NCBI RefSeq assembly: GCF_000002515.2
Contig: NC_006041.1
Location: 1,736,001-1,800,000, forward strand
DNA from: Kluyveromyces lactis
Lineage: Eukaryota; Ascomycota; Saccharomycetes; Saccharomycetales; Saccharomycetaceae
DNA length: 64,000 nucleotides
Direction of reading: 5' to 3'
Below are positions 48,051 through 58,751 of this stretch, piece after piece. The first letter of the stretch is position 1. Each line of letters starts with the position of its first letter. The notes beneath the pieces were generated by a model. It made no database searches and had not been told where the DNA came from. It saw only the letters and a program-made list of their open reading frames with translations. The position numbers and the translations under genes were made by a program.

Positions 48051-49253
48051 TTATACCCATCTTTGGACCACCACTGCATTGCATAGGTCTTGATCTTTCA
48101 AAGTGGAGTCAAATTCGTCAATGGGTTTTACGGGAAATGCATGGCTTAGTGTAAATGGGCGCATTTCTGCTGTGTTAGCTTTAACATGCTGGTACAAGAA
48201 TCTGATGGTATCTGTAGAGTTACAACGTAACACCTCCCTCTTCCCAGAAGCATATCTGATCTGTACACTAGTGTCTCCCTTTAGCTCGTCATCTGGCGAT
48301 TTTTCTTTGATTTCAGTCCCTACTGGAGTAGATTCGGCAGGCGATGCTGATTGAGAGTTTACTGCATCACCAGGAATGGGTGAGCCCAATCTCTTACCTG
48401 TTCCTTGGAAGCCACTCACTTTTCTCTTAGGTGGAACGTAAGGCTCTTCCAACTTTTTATAGACCGTGACATCGACCTCTTGTCCGAATTCGACGTCCAA
48501 TAACTGCAAAGGAGCTCTTCCTTGGTTTAGTTCTTTCAAATAGAAACTATTTTCTGGGTCGTCGTAACGATATAGTTTGCCATCACCGACTTGGAATCCA
48601 TCTTTCCAAAACGTAATTTCCCTTGTCACTTTTTTAGGTTTTGATACGACCGGGGTATCATCCTCAACCACTGTTGGTGGAGCAGAAACATCGGATCCTA
48701 GCCTATAACCTTTACCAACAAAATGATGTTTCTTACTTTCTGCTTCCTCATTCTCTTCTTCCTCCTGTTCTGCTCTTTCACCGCCTCTGCGTGCCTTTTG
48801 TAAAAGATCCCTAATTAAAGAATTAGAGTCATTAGCGTGTGGGTCGGTGATTTCAAGTCCTGAAGTCTCACCGCCAGCAAAAGTGTTCCGATCTTCATCT
48901 TCATCATCACCTCCTTTCAATATATCAGAGAAGGATTGGAATTTAGACTTAGACTTGGGTTTCTGCGATGGAGAAGGTGTTGACCTAGGTAAAGCAATCT
49001 TTTGGCCACTCAAGGTTCTTGCGTATGTAACGTCATCTTTCGCCGAGGAGTTAGACAATTCACCCTGGCTAGCAGCTTTTGGAATCGGCTGTTCAAAGGA
49101 TGCTTTCGTTTTAGGCTCTTGCTCATCCTGTTGGGTAGCATAGAAGGCATTCAATGCTTCTCCCAAGTCACCAAACTGGTTTAAATAATCTGAAGCGACA
49201 TTCACTGAGGTGTTGGTCAATGCGACAAATTGCTGGATTTGTTCGTCAGACAT
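48051..49253 (-). CDS. SHP1: UBX-domain Cdc48 adaptor, p47 homologue
   Basis: Adaptor that recruits Cdc48 to ubiquitylated substrates and activates Glc7; it is the yeast p47. The 400-residue product (yeast Shp1, 423) has a UBA-like domain at residues 1-45 (SDEQIQQFVALTNTSVNVAS). A Ser-rich linker with acidic clusters follows. The SEP domain covers about residues 214-282 (ITFWKDGFQVGDGKLYRYDD through QEVDVTVYKKLEE). The C-terminal UBX domain spans about residues 320-400 and starts TSVQIRYASGKREVLRCNST. The UBX loop Phe-Pro is present (SHAFPVKPI). Order and domains match YBL058W. Confidence 0.96.
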   Translation of the reverse strand: MSDEQIQQFVALTNTSVNVASDYLNQFGDLGEALNAFYATQQDEQEPKTKASFEQPIPKAASQGELSNSSAKDDVTYARTLSGQKIALPRSTPSPSQKPKSKSKFQSFSDILKGGDDEDEDRNTFAGGETSGLEITDPHANDSNSLIRDLLQKARRGGERAEQEEEENEEAESKKHHFVGKGYRLGSDVSAPPTVVEDDTPVVSKPKKVTREITFWKDGFQVGDGKLYRYDDPENSFYLKELNQGRAPLQLLDVEFGQEVDVTVYKKLEEPYVPPKRKVSGFQGTGKRLGSPIPGDAVNSQSASPAESTPVGTEIKEKSPDDELKGDTSVQIRYASGKREVLRCNSTDTIRFLYQHVKANTAEMRPFTLSHAFPVKPIDEFDSTLKDQDLCNAVVVQRWV

Positions 49254-50005
49254 GGTAAATATCGTATGTGGTATCTCAGATTCTATATCGTGTTACAATT
49301 GTAATTGTATCGTCGTAATGGAGTGCAATATCTTGCCATGACAAGTGGCAAGTTTTCCTTATGGCATCTCTACCTAAATGAAATTGTCTTAATTTGAAAG
49401 TTCATTACTTTTCATAGAAAAACCTTTAAAACGAATCTGTAAGAAAAGGAAAGTAACATGATAAACACAGACATCTTAGGCAGGATAGTAACTGAGACTG
49501 TGGGGAAATATTATGTTTGTAGCAGAAATGTTGTGGTTTGATGTTTTTTTTGAAACGAATGTTGAATGCGTTTATAATATACAAGAGGTTATTTAATTAT
49601 TAAAAACATAACTCATGACAGTTTATAATTTGGGGACCTTTAACGATTGAATATCTTTGGAATGATGAGCAAAGATGAAGTTCGCCATTAAGGTCTATGA
49701 AATAATGTGATGTGATCGGAAGAAATGGGATAAATAAACAGACCAAAAAAAAAAAGATGTAAAAGGTAAAGCCCGATGTTGAATCCGTGAAGAACTTATA
49801 TCAAATAAGATCTTCGTTTGTATTATGTGTCAGTTTACAATAAGCAATTCATTGGAAATAATAGACCACTTGAAGCATTGAAAGACACTTAAAATGAAAT
49901 AAAAGTTGTTATTGGTTAATGCTGATTTTTTATTCTGTTCCTTAATCCAATAATGCATAATAGATAAAAAGACGCTTGAGTGTTGTTACAAACTCACGAG
50001 TCTAT
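49254..50005. promoter_or_regulatory. SHP1 promoter and MET6 3' region
   Basis: AT-rich interval of 750 bases between two co-oriented minus-strand genes. A poly-A run lies at about 49745-49756. No ORF with recognisable features, no tRNA. Confidence 0.4.
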
Positions 50006-52312
50006 TTATTTCTTAGCGTAGATTTCACGGAAGTGCTTAGCAGCGTTAACCATGTTGGTCAAGGTAGCCTTGGTTTCTTCCCAGCCTCTAGTCTTCAAAC
50101 CACAGTCTGGGTTAACCCAGAACTTTTCAGCTGGGTAGTACTTCAAGAATTCTTCCATCTTTTGAATGAATTCTTCCTTGGATGGAACTCTTGGAGAGTG
50201 GATATCGAACAAACCTAGACCAGAGTGGTTTGGATAGTTAGCAAATTGCAGAATGTAGTTTGGATCGTCCTTCTTGGAAAATTCGATAGAAACGACATCA
50301 GCATCCAAAGCCTTGATATGGTTAGGGTCCAAATCGGAGTAACAGAAGTGAGAGTGGATTTGAGTCTTGTTGGCAACAACAGAGGTAGCAACTCTGAAAG
50401 ATTCAGCAGACCAGTTGTAGTATTCGGTTCTTTCTTGACCGGCTCTCAATGGCAAACCTTCTCTGACGGCTGGTTCATCGACTTGGATGACCTTAATACC
50501 GGCAGCTTCCAAATCAGAGACTTCATCTCTGATGGCCAAAGCCAATTGGTAAGCTTGAGTCTTTTGGTCAACATCATCTCTTGGGAAAGACCATCTCAAA
50601 CAAGTGACTGGACCGGTCAACATACCCTTGACAGGTCTTTGGGTAATAGATTGAGCGTAGACGACTTCCTTAACGGACATAGCCTTTGGTCTAGACAAGT
50701 CACCGACAATAATTGGTGGTCTAACGTAACGAGAACCGTAAGATTGCACCCAACCGTTGACGGTGAAGGCATAACCTTCCAATTGTTCACCGAAGAATTG
50801 AACCATATCGTTTCTTTCTGGTTCACCGTGGACCAAGACATCCAAGTCAACTTCTTCTTGGAATCTGATGACTCTTTCAATTTCTTCGTTGATGAATTGT
50901 TCGTATTGTTCACGAGTAATAGTACCCTTGTTGAACTTGTTTCTGTTGATTCTGATATCCTTAGTTTGTGGGAAAGAACCGATGGTGGTGGTTGGGAACA
51001 ATGGCAACTTTAAGATTTCTTGTTGTTCCTTGATTCTTTCAACGAATGGAGAAGATCTCTTACCCATGGATTCGTTGATAGAAGCAACTCTAGCCTTGAC
51101 ATCAGCATTGTTGGTAATGGATGAAGTAGCTCTGTTGTTCAAGGACTTAGCGTTAGCTTCGAATTCAGCGGTAACGTCTTCACCTGACAACTTCTTGGCG
51201 ATGGTGACAACTTCGGAAACCTTTTGAGTAGCGAAAGCGAACCAGTCCTTAATTTCTGGGTTCAACTTAGTTTCGTTTTCCAAGTTAACTGGAGTGTGCA
51301 ACAAAGAGGAAGAAGTGGCAACCAAGACACGGTCACTGGACAACTTAGAGATAGCGGATTCGACAAATTCGACAGACTTGGCGAAGTTGTTCTTCCAGAT
51401 GTTTCTACCGTCAACGATACCAACGGACAAAGTTTGCTTGTCGTTCAAAATGGAGATAACATCGTTCAATTGTTCAGGGTTTCTAACGAAATCGAAATGG
51501 AAACCAGCAACTGGCAAGTTCTTCAAAGCAGCCAAATTTGGAACAACGGTACCGAAGTAAGAAGCAACAGTGATTTCTGGTAGACCTTCTTGAGAAGCCA
51601 AGAAAGTGTAAGCTTTGTTGAAAGCAGCTTGGACTTCGGCTGGTAGATCCAAAACCAAAGTTGGTTCATCCAATTGAACGGATTTAGCACCAGCATCAGC
51701 CAATTTCTTCAAGATTTGAACGTACAATGGCAAGATCTTTTCTAGTAAGGAAATTGGTTCCAAGTCAGCGGAATCCTTGTCACTCTTACCCAAGTGCAAG
51801 AAGGAAACTGGACCAACAAGAACTGGTCTGGTTTCAACGCCCAATTGCTTAGCTTCCAAATATTCATCAACTGGCTTTTGACCGTTCAATTTGAATTCAG
51901 TAGAGTTAGAGAAGGTTGGTCTGACATAATGGTAGTTGGAGTCAAACCATTTAACCATTTCCAAAGCTGGCACATCAACAGCAGCAGTGGTTTCGGTAGC
52001 CTTTCTTTGCAAACCTCTAGCCATAGCAAAGTAAGTGTCCAATGGAGACAATTCATACTTAGAGTAACGTTGTGGGATAACGTTGAACAATAGAGAAAGA
52101 TCCAAGACTTGATCGTAGAAAGAGAAATCGTTGGAAGCAATGACATTGACACCAGCATCCTTTTGCAACTTCCAGTTAGAGGCCTTGATGTCCTTAGCAA
52201 CTTGTTGTAATTGTTCAGCAGAGACCTTACCGTTCCAGTACCCTTCGGTAGCCTTCTTCAATTCTCTGTTTGGCCCAATTCTTGGGAACCCTAAGACGTA
52301 TGATTGAACCAT
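50006..52312 (-). CDS. MET6: Cobalamin-independent methionine synthase
   Basis: Transfers a methyl group from 5-methyltetrahydropteroyltri-L-glutamate to homocysteine, the last step of methionine synthesis. The 768-residue product is almost exactly the yeast Met6 length (767). It has the duplicated MetE layout: N-terminal half starting VQSYVLGFPRIGPNRELKKA, and C-terminal catalytic half beginning LPLFPTTTIGSFPQTKDIR. Zinc-binding residues are in IHSHFCYSD and NPDCGLKTRGW (C737). Codon use is strongly biased, as for a very highly expressed gene, which opens long spurious antisense frames (the longest at 50225-51013). It lies next to IES5 as in YER091C-YER092W. The promoter has CACGTG and TGTGGC elements. 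Confidence 0.98.
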   Translation of the reverse strand: MVQSYVLGFPRIGPNRELKKATEGYWNGKVSAEQLQQVAKDIKASNWKLQKDAGVNVIASNDFSFYDQVLDLSLLFNVIPQRYSKYELSPLDTYFAMARGLQRKATETTAAVDVPALEMVKWFDSNYHYVRPTFSNSTEFKLNGQKPVDEYLEAKQLGVETRPVLVGPVSFLHLGKSDKDSADLEPISLLEKILPLYVQILKKLADAGAKSVQLDEPTLVLDLPAEVQAAFNKAYTFLASQEGLPEITVASYFGTVVPNLAALKNLPVAGFHFDFVRNPEQLNDVISILNDKQTLSVGIVDGRNIWKNNFAKSVEFVESAISKLSSDRVLVATSSSLLHTPVNLENETKLNPEIKDWFAFATQKVSEVVTIAKKLSGEDVTAEFEANAKSLNNRATSSITNNADVKARVASINESMGKRSSPFVERIKEQQEILKLPLFPTTTIGSFPQTKDIRINRNKFNKGTITREQYEQFINEEIERVIRFQEEVDLDVLVHGEPERNDMVQFFGEQLEGYAFTVNGWVQSYGSRYVRPPIIVGDLSRPKAMSVKEVVYAQSITQRPVKGMLTGPVTCLRWSFPRDDVDQKTQAYQLALAIRDEVSDLEAAGIKVIQVDEPAVREGLPLRAGQERTEYYNWSAESFRVATSVVANKTQIHSHFCYSDLDPNHIKALDADVVSIEFSKKDDPNYILQFANYPNHSGLGLFDIHSPRVPSKEEFIQKMEEFLKYYPAEKFWVNPDCGLKTRGWEETKATLTNMVNAAKHFREIYAKK

Positions 52313-53334
52313 TTTGTTATTGACAAACTAATGTATGATTAGTGATTGGTTTGTTTGGCTTAAGATATTAAACTCAAACTGAATGATAAAGGAAATAAAT
52401 CTGTATTTAAACAAAGTACACATAATTCCTTTTATTATTGTAATGATGAACAATTGTCACTCCTCAAATTACATCAAGAGTCGACTGCTTATATACATTT
52501 TTTTTCAGATCCTCTTTGGACTGAAGTTTCTGATCCAACAAACATCGTTTAAACGATGAGTCTTAATTACCTTCGGCTGCTCTAGTCGTTCCCACGAAAA
52601 AATCTGCTCAACTACAAAACTGCCACTATTACTACTGCTGCTACTACTACTTACTTTTGACTTGAGCTCATCGGAACGTAACAGAACAAAACTTTTCACC
52701 ACAATTCACCAAAGGATTCTTTCTGCAGAGATGGGGCTCTCTCAGATACCATAGAAAAGCACATGTCGTCAAAATAACACTTCCCACGAATCGCACAGCA
52801 TTTCACATGTGGTTTGCCTAATGGTTTCCACATGGTTTCCTGCACGGTGTTTTGACGTAAATAGTGTGGTATAAGACCGACGTAGGTTGGGCAAATGGTA
52901 ACTGTCACGTGCTGTGCCGTAGTCATGGCTAACCGGTCACGGGGAATGGTTCGGACTGCAATGTGGCTCAATTTGGTCTGTAAGGGTGTGGTTGGGGCGG
53001 TGGTTGTGCTTGTTGTGGCGTTTTTATGCACTTTTCCAAAGCAATTTTGATCCTTTTTTTTCCACACCATCCTCCTCCTTTCTTTCACATGGTGACGATG
53101 ACTTCGTGATACTTACCCGGATTGATTGAAAGAGCTCCAAACTGAACAGCATTTCCAAGTCACATGTATTTTCACGTGACCTACAGAAGTAGTAGACTGT
53201 CTCTCTCGATTGGAACTCTCTTTCAGCAGAAATTTAAGCCAGCAATTATCACTCTTCTTCTTAACTTCGAACAACTATTTACGAGGTGAGACGATTTTCT
53301 CCAGTTTCAGTGCTATTACCACCAAACATCCAAT
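52313..53334. promoter_or_regulatory. Divergent MET6-IES5 promoter
   Basis: A 1-kb shared region. On the MET6 side there is a minus-strand TATA (TATATAAG, 52488-52495, 176 bases from the start). CACGTG E-boxes lie at 52906-52911 and 53173-53178, and a Met31/32-type TGTGGC at 52962-52967. This combination is typical of sulphur-amino-acid genes (Cbf1-Met4-Met28). A Reb1-type TTACCCG is at 53113-53119. A minus-strand frame at 52696-53088 runs through these elements and is not called. Confidence 0.55.
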
Positions 53335-53688
53335 ATGCCGACTTTGGAAGTAGAGCACAAGAAGCTTCTTAATAGAAGAGAAGAATTGCTGAAACAAGAC
53401 GTTTCTCTTAGGAAAGATTACAGTATCTTGCTTCGCAAGATTACAAGTGTCTGCCAGGTATTAGAATCATTAGGTGAGCCTATTCACATCAATTTAAATG
53501 GATACCCCATCTTCCAACAGCCAGATTATCAGAAGTTTAAAGATTGGGATGCTCTGGTACCACTTTTGAAGAGTTTAGAAGAAGTGAACTCGTTGCCCTT
53601 GGATGAAATCGAGATCCCAGAAGCTTTACAAGAATCTTATGAATTATTTAAGATGACTCCATTACTATATAAGGATGGTTCTGAATGA
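53335..53688 (+). CDS. IES5: INO80 chromatin-remodelling complex subunit Ies5
   Basis: Small, fast-evolving, non-enzymatic subunit of INO80. The 117-residue product (yeast Ies5, 125) starts with a charged coiled-coil helix (EHKKLLNRREELLKQDVSLR, residues 7-26) and has a conserved INLNGYPIFQ motif near residues 52-61. No other domain is visible. The name rests mainly on position between MET6 and TSC11 (YER091C, YER092W, YER093C) with matching orientation and size. Its stop codon is only 19 bases from that of TSC11 on the other strand, so the 3' UTRs must overlap. Confidence 0.85.
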   Translation: MPTLEVEHKKLLNRREELLKQDVSLRKDYSILLRKITSVCQVLESLGEPIHINLNGYPIFQQPDYQKFKDWDALVPLLKSLEEVNSLPLDEIEIPEALQESYELFKMTPLLYKDGSE

Positions 53689-53707
53689 AAGTTTGGCTTG
53701 TCCTGAA

Positions 53708-56700
53708 TTATCTTTTTCTTCTCCTCTCGTTCCGTATCATGTTCTCAACGGCTCGTGTGTTGATGAACAGTTCCAACAAAAATTTTCGAACTGAGGGTTT
53801 GAATCGGTACTCTCCCAATAATTCATAAACTTGTTCAAACATTTCTGGGCTTTGGAATCTACTAGGCCCATACTTGGACTGGAGAGCAGTTATCTCTTTG
53901 ATCGCACCATTCAGAAGGATATTGTTGCCCATATCGCTTACTATCCTTAGGATCCTATTGTTGATCTTGTCATCTTCAAACACATCTGGCAGTTTCGACT
54001 CATTTGTTTGGGATATCTCTCGGATCGCTCGTTCCAATTCTTGTTTGTCCTCTTCCTGCTGGTCGGGATTCACAGACGTCTCGGATCTTTCCCATTCCAA
54101 TAAGTTGTCTAAAGGGATCTCATGGTCCCCAACTATAATGTTCGAATTCAGTTCATTGTTACATATAGACGCCGCGTTCTGATTGTGTTCATTCACTTCA
54201 TCCCATTCAATCTGAATGTCTCCTGGTGGTATTTTGATAGGCCCAAGGTCAGACCAATGCAACAATGTATCGGCATTTTTTGGGACACATACACCAATTG
54301 GCATACCTCGAGTGTCCATTATTGATTCCCAGCCGACTTCTTCAAGCATTTCCCGCCCCTCCATGGTATATGAAACTAGTCCCAATACGTAAAATGCAGT
54401 GTTCTTAATACTTGTATATTGACTTTCGTTGGCCAATTCAACGATATCCTGCACAAATGAATACTTATCAAGTAGATTGATACCGTAATCGGTTGCACCA
54501 ATGAATCCACAAGCCCACATACAACTTGTCAATTTAATTATTCCTTCTTCGCTATGTGGTGGATCGTTATCCGTTTGTTCATTAATGATATGCTTCTTAA
54601 TCACCGTGACAAAATCTTTTATATCATCGGATTTACTCAAAAGATTGGCACCTTCCTCTGACTTGCAAAGGTATTGGTAAAAGTGTAGGGGGAAGCTGCG
54701 TTTTGAAGTGCTTTCCGGCTTTGATATTTCTTGCTCTAGGAATTGCTCCACTTTGAAGACGAATTCCCTGTTTTTGAATGTTTTCCAATTTATTCTTTCC
54801 TTATTGGTATAGTTTAATCCTCTCAACTGCTGAAACCCTTCACTTGTTTCCATAAGTTTTAACAAAGTTGGGGAACCGATAAATATTAACTGGTCTAGGC
54901 AGTTTTTTATAGAAGATTGGAGAATCTTAGTTGGATGTACGTTCGTAGAACAATAATCGTACAATATTTTATCCGCAATGGCAACAACGGTCGGAGCCAA
55001 ATCATACAATTGCCTACAAGTCAGTTGAATAAAATACGCCTCTAGTTTAACCTCATCTTCTTCTAAACTCTGTAATTTCTCTCCTAATGTCTCTGTTGCC
55101 AAAATCCTAATGGCTTCCCTATCATCTAGTAGGGCCTTGTTTAGGAACATCTTACATCTTGAAAATCGGAAGTTCAATTCCGGAAGTGCTAACATTAGAT
55201 ATTTGATAGAAATGCTAGATTTCTTCGAAAACATGTTGTTGATGACAGTGAATACATTCCATTTCTCAAGGAACGACATACCACTGGAATTTTCTGTGAA
55301 AACCCCGAAAATTATCTTAAAATAACCACTACAAAGCTTTTCGTTCAATGCGTTCTCAGTAAATAGCATATCACTAACAAAATGGCCTTGAATGTTGTTA
55401 TATAGCACAGATGCGATTTGAGGTATCAACTTGGTGTCATCAGCCAGAATTTTGGTGCCGACGTTACTAGATAGTAACATGCGGAAGAAAAGACAACCCA
55501 CTTCTACATAAGTGTTAGCCATAGGATCCTTCAAAGAAACACTAGTAAATCTAAATCGAAAAGGACGATAGAACACCAACATTCTACGAACGAATCTAGT
55601 GCTTTTTGCTAATTCATCTAGTCTCTTTTTGTTCATCAATGGACTCTTGCATAATTCTCCTATTACTTGCCAGTTCCAAAAACTGAAATTCTTGGTTTGA
55701 AGTACTTTTGAATCAAAAACCATCTTTTTGAAACCAACATCATCTATGTTTTTCTTTGAAGAATTCAATTGCATAACTCCTGCAGATTTAAGCATCATCT
55801 TTTGTGTGTTAGTTGTAGCGAGTTTACTTCTGGTAGAATAAACGGCATTGTTGAAAACAAAAGTCTCATGGAATAGCTTATATTGGTCAAGCTTCTCAGG
55901 AAATTTTAAGTTATTGAACTTTGTTATCACTGTCGTTAAGTGCATTGAGGCGTCAAAGTTTTTGGCAAGTATAAGTCTAGTATTATCCCTAGTGCTTGAA
56001 TCTAATTTTGGTAAGGCTGCTAGCGAATATTTCATAATCTTGTTAACAAAATCAGCATTGTTCATCATGGATATTAAGAGATAAACGTATTGGTCTATTT
56101 GTGAGCAGTCAATTTTCTCCGGTATGTTTCTTTTAATTCGCAAAGATATCATAAATATGTTCATAATGTATTTGAATAGAGATGGTGATTGCGCAAAGGC
56201 AATTAATTGCTTTAGTAGTTGGCAATCGTTCAAAGCGAATAAAAGTAAACCATTAAAATCCTGTAATATTCGAACTATCACTCTGACTGATCTTTGAACT
56301 TTATCTAAGCTGCCAGTAAGTTTTGTTTGATAATCTGAGAATCCGCTGAGAAGATTTCCTGTATGGAAGTTTTTGATAAAGTAGGGTCTTATTTGCGGAT
56401 ATGATAGCATCTCGATCATGGAACTGATAGCCAACTCCTCATTTTTTGTATTTGGATCTAGAATGAAAGCCTGAATTATTGGAAATGCCCGACATTCGTC
56501 TATTAGTTCTGGTTTAATGAAGGTCAATTCTATAAGGGTTTCAAATGCAACAATCCGTAGTGCATCATCTTGTAGCTCCACGCAACTTACAACTGCTTGT
56601 GTAATCGATTTATTTATACCATAAGCATTGAAATCAATGAACCTCCTAGTAAGTTTGAGCGCTTGTTCGCGTTCTTCTTGATGGGCTTTATCTTTACCAA

Positions 56701-57664
56701 GGGACATTGTAATAAAAACATCTATGTGCAATTTTGTCATAAAATCTATAGTGTTCTCATTCAATATAAGGTATCTTACAATTCTGTATCCGGCAGAACG
56801 AATTTTTTGGTTGCTATTCAACAATAAATTTTGTATCGTTGAAGCAAATGCTGTTATGACGAGATCTTCTTTTATTTCTGGATTCTTGTGTAGTAAGATA
56901 ACCAAGCCATTTGCTTTCTGTAAAATGAAGTCCACTGAAGCGTTGATATCCTGTAAGCTTTGTAAATGATCAGATATGAGCCATGTAGCGGTTTCCTTCG
57001 TTGGTGATTCGTAAAGCATGTTCATAGATAAATGCTCTGAAGAGTGATCCATATCATCAGACTGAAACACCAACGTCGGTATGCTTTTTGTTGGAGTTAA
57101 CCGATGACCTATTTCCTCAGATTCTTGCTCATCTGAATCACTATCTCGGCCTTCCGAAATACTTTCATTCGATTGTGCATTTATATTTTGTATCGGCTTC
57201 GATGGTGTTATTAAATCACCAGCTCCAGCCTCGGACCTTTTCAATTTCAGTTTTGTTAACTTTAACTGCTCTTGCAACCTTTTTATGTTGATTTCTATAT
57301 CTCTAATTTCACTGTTGGCTCTAAGTCTCATCGAATGATTCTCTAAATGATTAGTGGAGTATTTATCCACGTATATGTCATTAGAATTAGACGATTTCTT
57401 TAATCTCGCATGGTCCACTTTCCGTTTCCTTTGACGGTCAATCTCTTGTTCTAATTGAGTAATCTCGGATTTCAACGTATTGATCGTAGAGCTTCTATGC
57501 TTGGTGAGAAGCGGACTAGTTGGAACTGGTACCCCATCATCGAACCTTCTTGTTGAAACAAATGAGGTAGAAAGTACAAGGTTCTGTCTTTTCGGAACAT
57601 TTGATGTCCCATTTGTATTAGATCGTGATCTATACAGGTCCGAATTGCTTCTGAATCTTTCCAT
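53708..57664 (-). CDS. TSC11: TORC2 subunit Tsc11/Avo3 (Rictor homologue)
   Basis: Essential TORC2 component that scaffolds Tor2 and shields its rapamycin-binding site; TORC2 controls Ypk1/2, actin and sphingolipid synthesis at the plasma membrane. The ATG at 57664 gives 1318 residues (yeast Tsc11, 1430). The N-terminal 150 residues are Ser/Asn-rich with two coiled coils (EITQLEQEIDRQRKRKVDHA and ININKRLQEQLKL-like). A long armadillo/HEAT-like helical Rictor region follows, with DREAIRILATETLGEKLQ. A conserved C-terminal block contains KNTAFYVLGLVSYTMEGREM. No breaks are seen. Flanked by IES5 and AIM11 as in YER092W-YER093C-A. Confidence 0.95.
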   Translation of the reverse strand: MERFRSNSDLYRSRSNTNGTSNVPKRQNLVLSTSFVSTRRFDDGVPVPTSPLLTKHRSSTINTLKSEITQLEQEIDRQRKRKVDHARLKKSSNSNDIYVDKYSTNHLENHSMRLRANSEIRDIEINIKRLQEQLKLTKLKLKRSEAGAGDLITPSKPIQNINAQSNESISEGRDSDSDEQESEEIGHRLTPTKSIPTLVFQSDDMDHSSEHLSMNMLYESPTKETATWLISDHLQSLQDINASVDFILQKANGLVILLHKNPEIKEDLVITAFASTIQNLLLNSNQKIRSAGYRIVRYLILNENTIDFMTKLHIDVFITMSLGKDKAHQEEREQALKLTRRFIDFNAYGINKSITQAVVSCVELQDDALRIVAFETLIELTFIKPELIDECRAFPIIQAFILDPNTKNEELAISSMIEMLSYPQIRPYFIKNFHTGNLLSGFSDYQTKLTGSLDKVQRSVRVIVRILQDFNGLLLFALNDCQLLKQLIAFAQSPSLFKYIMNIFMISLRIKRNIPEKIDCSQIDQYVYLLISMMNNADFVNKIMKYSLAALPKLDSSTRDNTRLILAKNFDASMHLTTVITKFNNLKFPEKLDQYKLFHETFVFNNAVYSTRSKLATTNTQKMMLKSAGVMQLNSSKKNIDDVGFKKMVFDSKVLQTKNFSFWNWQVIGELCKSPLMNKKRLDELAKSTRFVRRMLVFYRPFRFRFTSVSLKDPMANTYVEVGCLFFRMLLSSNVGTKILADDTKLIPQIASVLYNNIQGHFVSDMLFTENALNEKLCSGYFKIIFGVFTENSSGMSFLEKWNVFTVINNMFSKKSSISIKYLMLALPELNFRFSRCKMFLNKALLDDREAIRILATETLGEKLQSLEEDEVKLEAYFIQLTCRQLYDLAPTVVAIADKILYDYCSTNVHPTKILQSSIKNCLDQLIFIGSPTLLKLMETSEGFQQLRGLNYTNKERINWKTFKNREFVFKVEQFLEQEISKPESTSKRSFPLHFYQYLCKSEEGANLLSKSDDIKDFVTVIKKHIINEQTDNDPPHSEEGIIKLTSCMWACGFIGATDYGINLLDKYSFVQDIVELANESQYTSIKNTAFYVLGLVSYTMEGREMLEEVGWESIMDTRGMPIGVCVPKNADTLLHWSDLGPIKIPPGDIQIEWDEVNEHNQNAASICNNELNSNIIVGDHEIPLDNLLEWERSETSVNPDQQEEDKQELERAIREISQTNESKLPDVFEDDKINNRILRIVSDMGNNILLNGAIKEITALQSKYGPSRFQSPEMFEQVYELLGEYRFKPSVRKFLLELFINTRAVENMIRNERRRKR

Positions 57665-57962
57665 CAAAGCAGCTCTTTATATATGTCTCAACGGACCAAA
57701 TTACCTAGTCAATACTGTAGGGTTTTGATGTGATATTAGGGTCAGCTTACTGTACTTACCTTTTGTTCTTATGTGTTATTTCGATGATCTCTATCCGAAC
57801 TTTAGTTTCATTAAGAGTTAAATTATAATATTCTGTAATCACGGTAGTTTAAGAAGAGTAAATCAAAAATAAGGTAAAAAAAACTGCTATATACAGGACG
57901 AAATTTCATGTAACGAAATATCTCAGAATACTATTTATAATATTTACATTCACGCTAAGGAT

Positions 57963-58492
57963 TTATTTCTTGGTGGAAAGCATTGCTTCTAATGCATCTG
58001 CGACCTTCTGTGTGTCTTCGTCAAGATCCATATTAGTAGAAACTAACTTGTCCTTTTCAGAACCGTCTCCCATAAGTTCCTTCAATTTATTTCCCAATTC
58101 CTTGAGTGTCGAAACGTCCCATATCCAGCATAGACCAAAACCAAGCATTGCAAATCCACCAGTGGATAATGCGGTTCCATATGCCAAGGCATTGACAACT
58201 TCACCTTTGTATGAAAATGGGGGAGGCTTATGATTCAATTGAAACATAGTAGGAATATCTATAAATCAGAGTTAAAGTTAGTAACTGAACAGTGCAAAGA
58301 AAGAGCACGTTTTGAAATCACTCATAATAACATACATTTACGAGATGCGACACCTTTGAACGCAAGTCTAGCAGAGATCAAAGTTAAAGCCGTTACACCA
58401 AAGAAGCGCATCATCTGCACTTTCCTTCTCTCTTTATACAAAAGAGAAAACTTCTCGATTTGAGCATCTGTTACACTGGCTACTTCTGACAT
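57963..58492 (-). CDS. AIM11: Aim11 family mitochondrial protein, two exons
   Basis: Mitochondrial inner-membrane-type protein of unknown function. Exon 1 runs 58492 to 58336 (starts [15 protein letters not shown]), and exon 2 runs 58258 to 57963. Splicing joins ...ASRK and Y across the intron to read [19 protein letters not shown], which aligns with yeast Aim11 (RKYVPSIFQQNYKLPPF). The spliced protein has 150 residues. Two hydrophobic segments are seen, about residues 28-45 ([16 protein letters not shown]) and 75-100 ([19 protein letters not shown]). It is the unduplicated counterpart of yeast AIM11 (YER093C-A) and its paralogue YBL059W, both of which contain introns. Head-to-head with CMC2. 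Confidence 0.93.
58259..58335 (-). other. Spliceosomal intron of AIM11
   Basis: 77-base intron with a consensus 5' site GTATGT (58335-58330), branch sequence TACTAAC (58283-58277) and 3' site TATAG ending at 58259. It interrupts a Tyr codon after its first base (phase 1). Removal keeps the frame and restores the family sequence. Confidence 0.93.
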
Positions 58493-58751
58493 CCTTCGAA
58501 ATATAGTGCTTCGTGTTTGGTCTTAGAACACACTCAGATGCTGCATTAACCTAAACCATACCTGTTCTTGTAAGAAGTCAATTGATATTCCAATATTTTA
58601 ATACTTCCTATAATGTTGAACATGAAAAAAAAAAATCAAAATAGAACTACAATGAACAGGTTTAAACCACAGATTTGTTCCAAAAAGATAGTTAATTCGA
58701 GTAGTACTTAGTGTAAAAGGCCAAGTATAGAGTTCAGACCAAGTGTTCGCC

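Noticed and set aside
50225-51013. 262-codon open frame antisense to MET6
   Set aside because: It lies wholly inside MET6, whose strongly biased codon use removes stops from the complementary strand. The translated sequence has no recognisable domain.
52696-53088. 130-codon minus-strand frame in the MET6-IES5 gap
   Set aside because: Runs through a promoter region dense with binding sites and has no recognisable domain.
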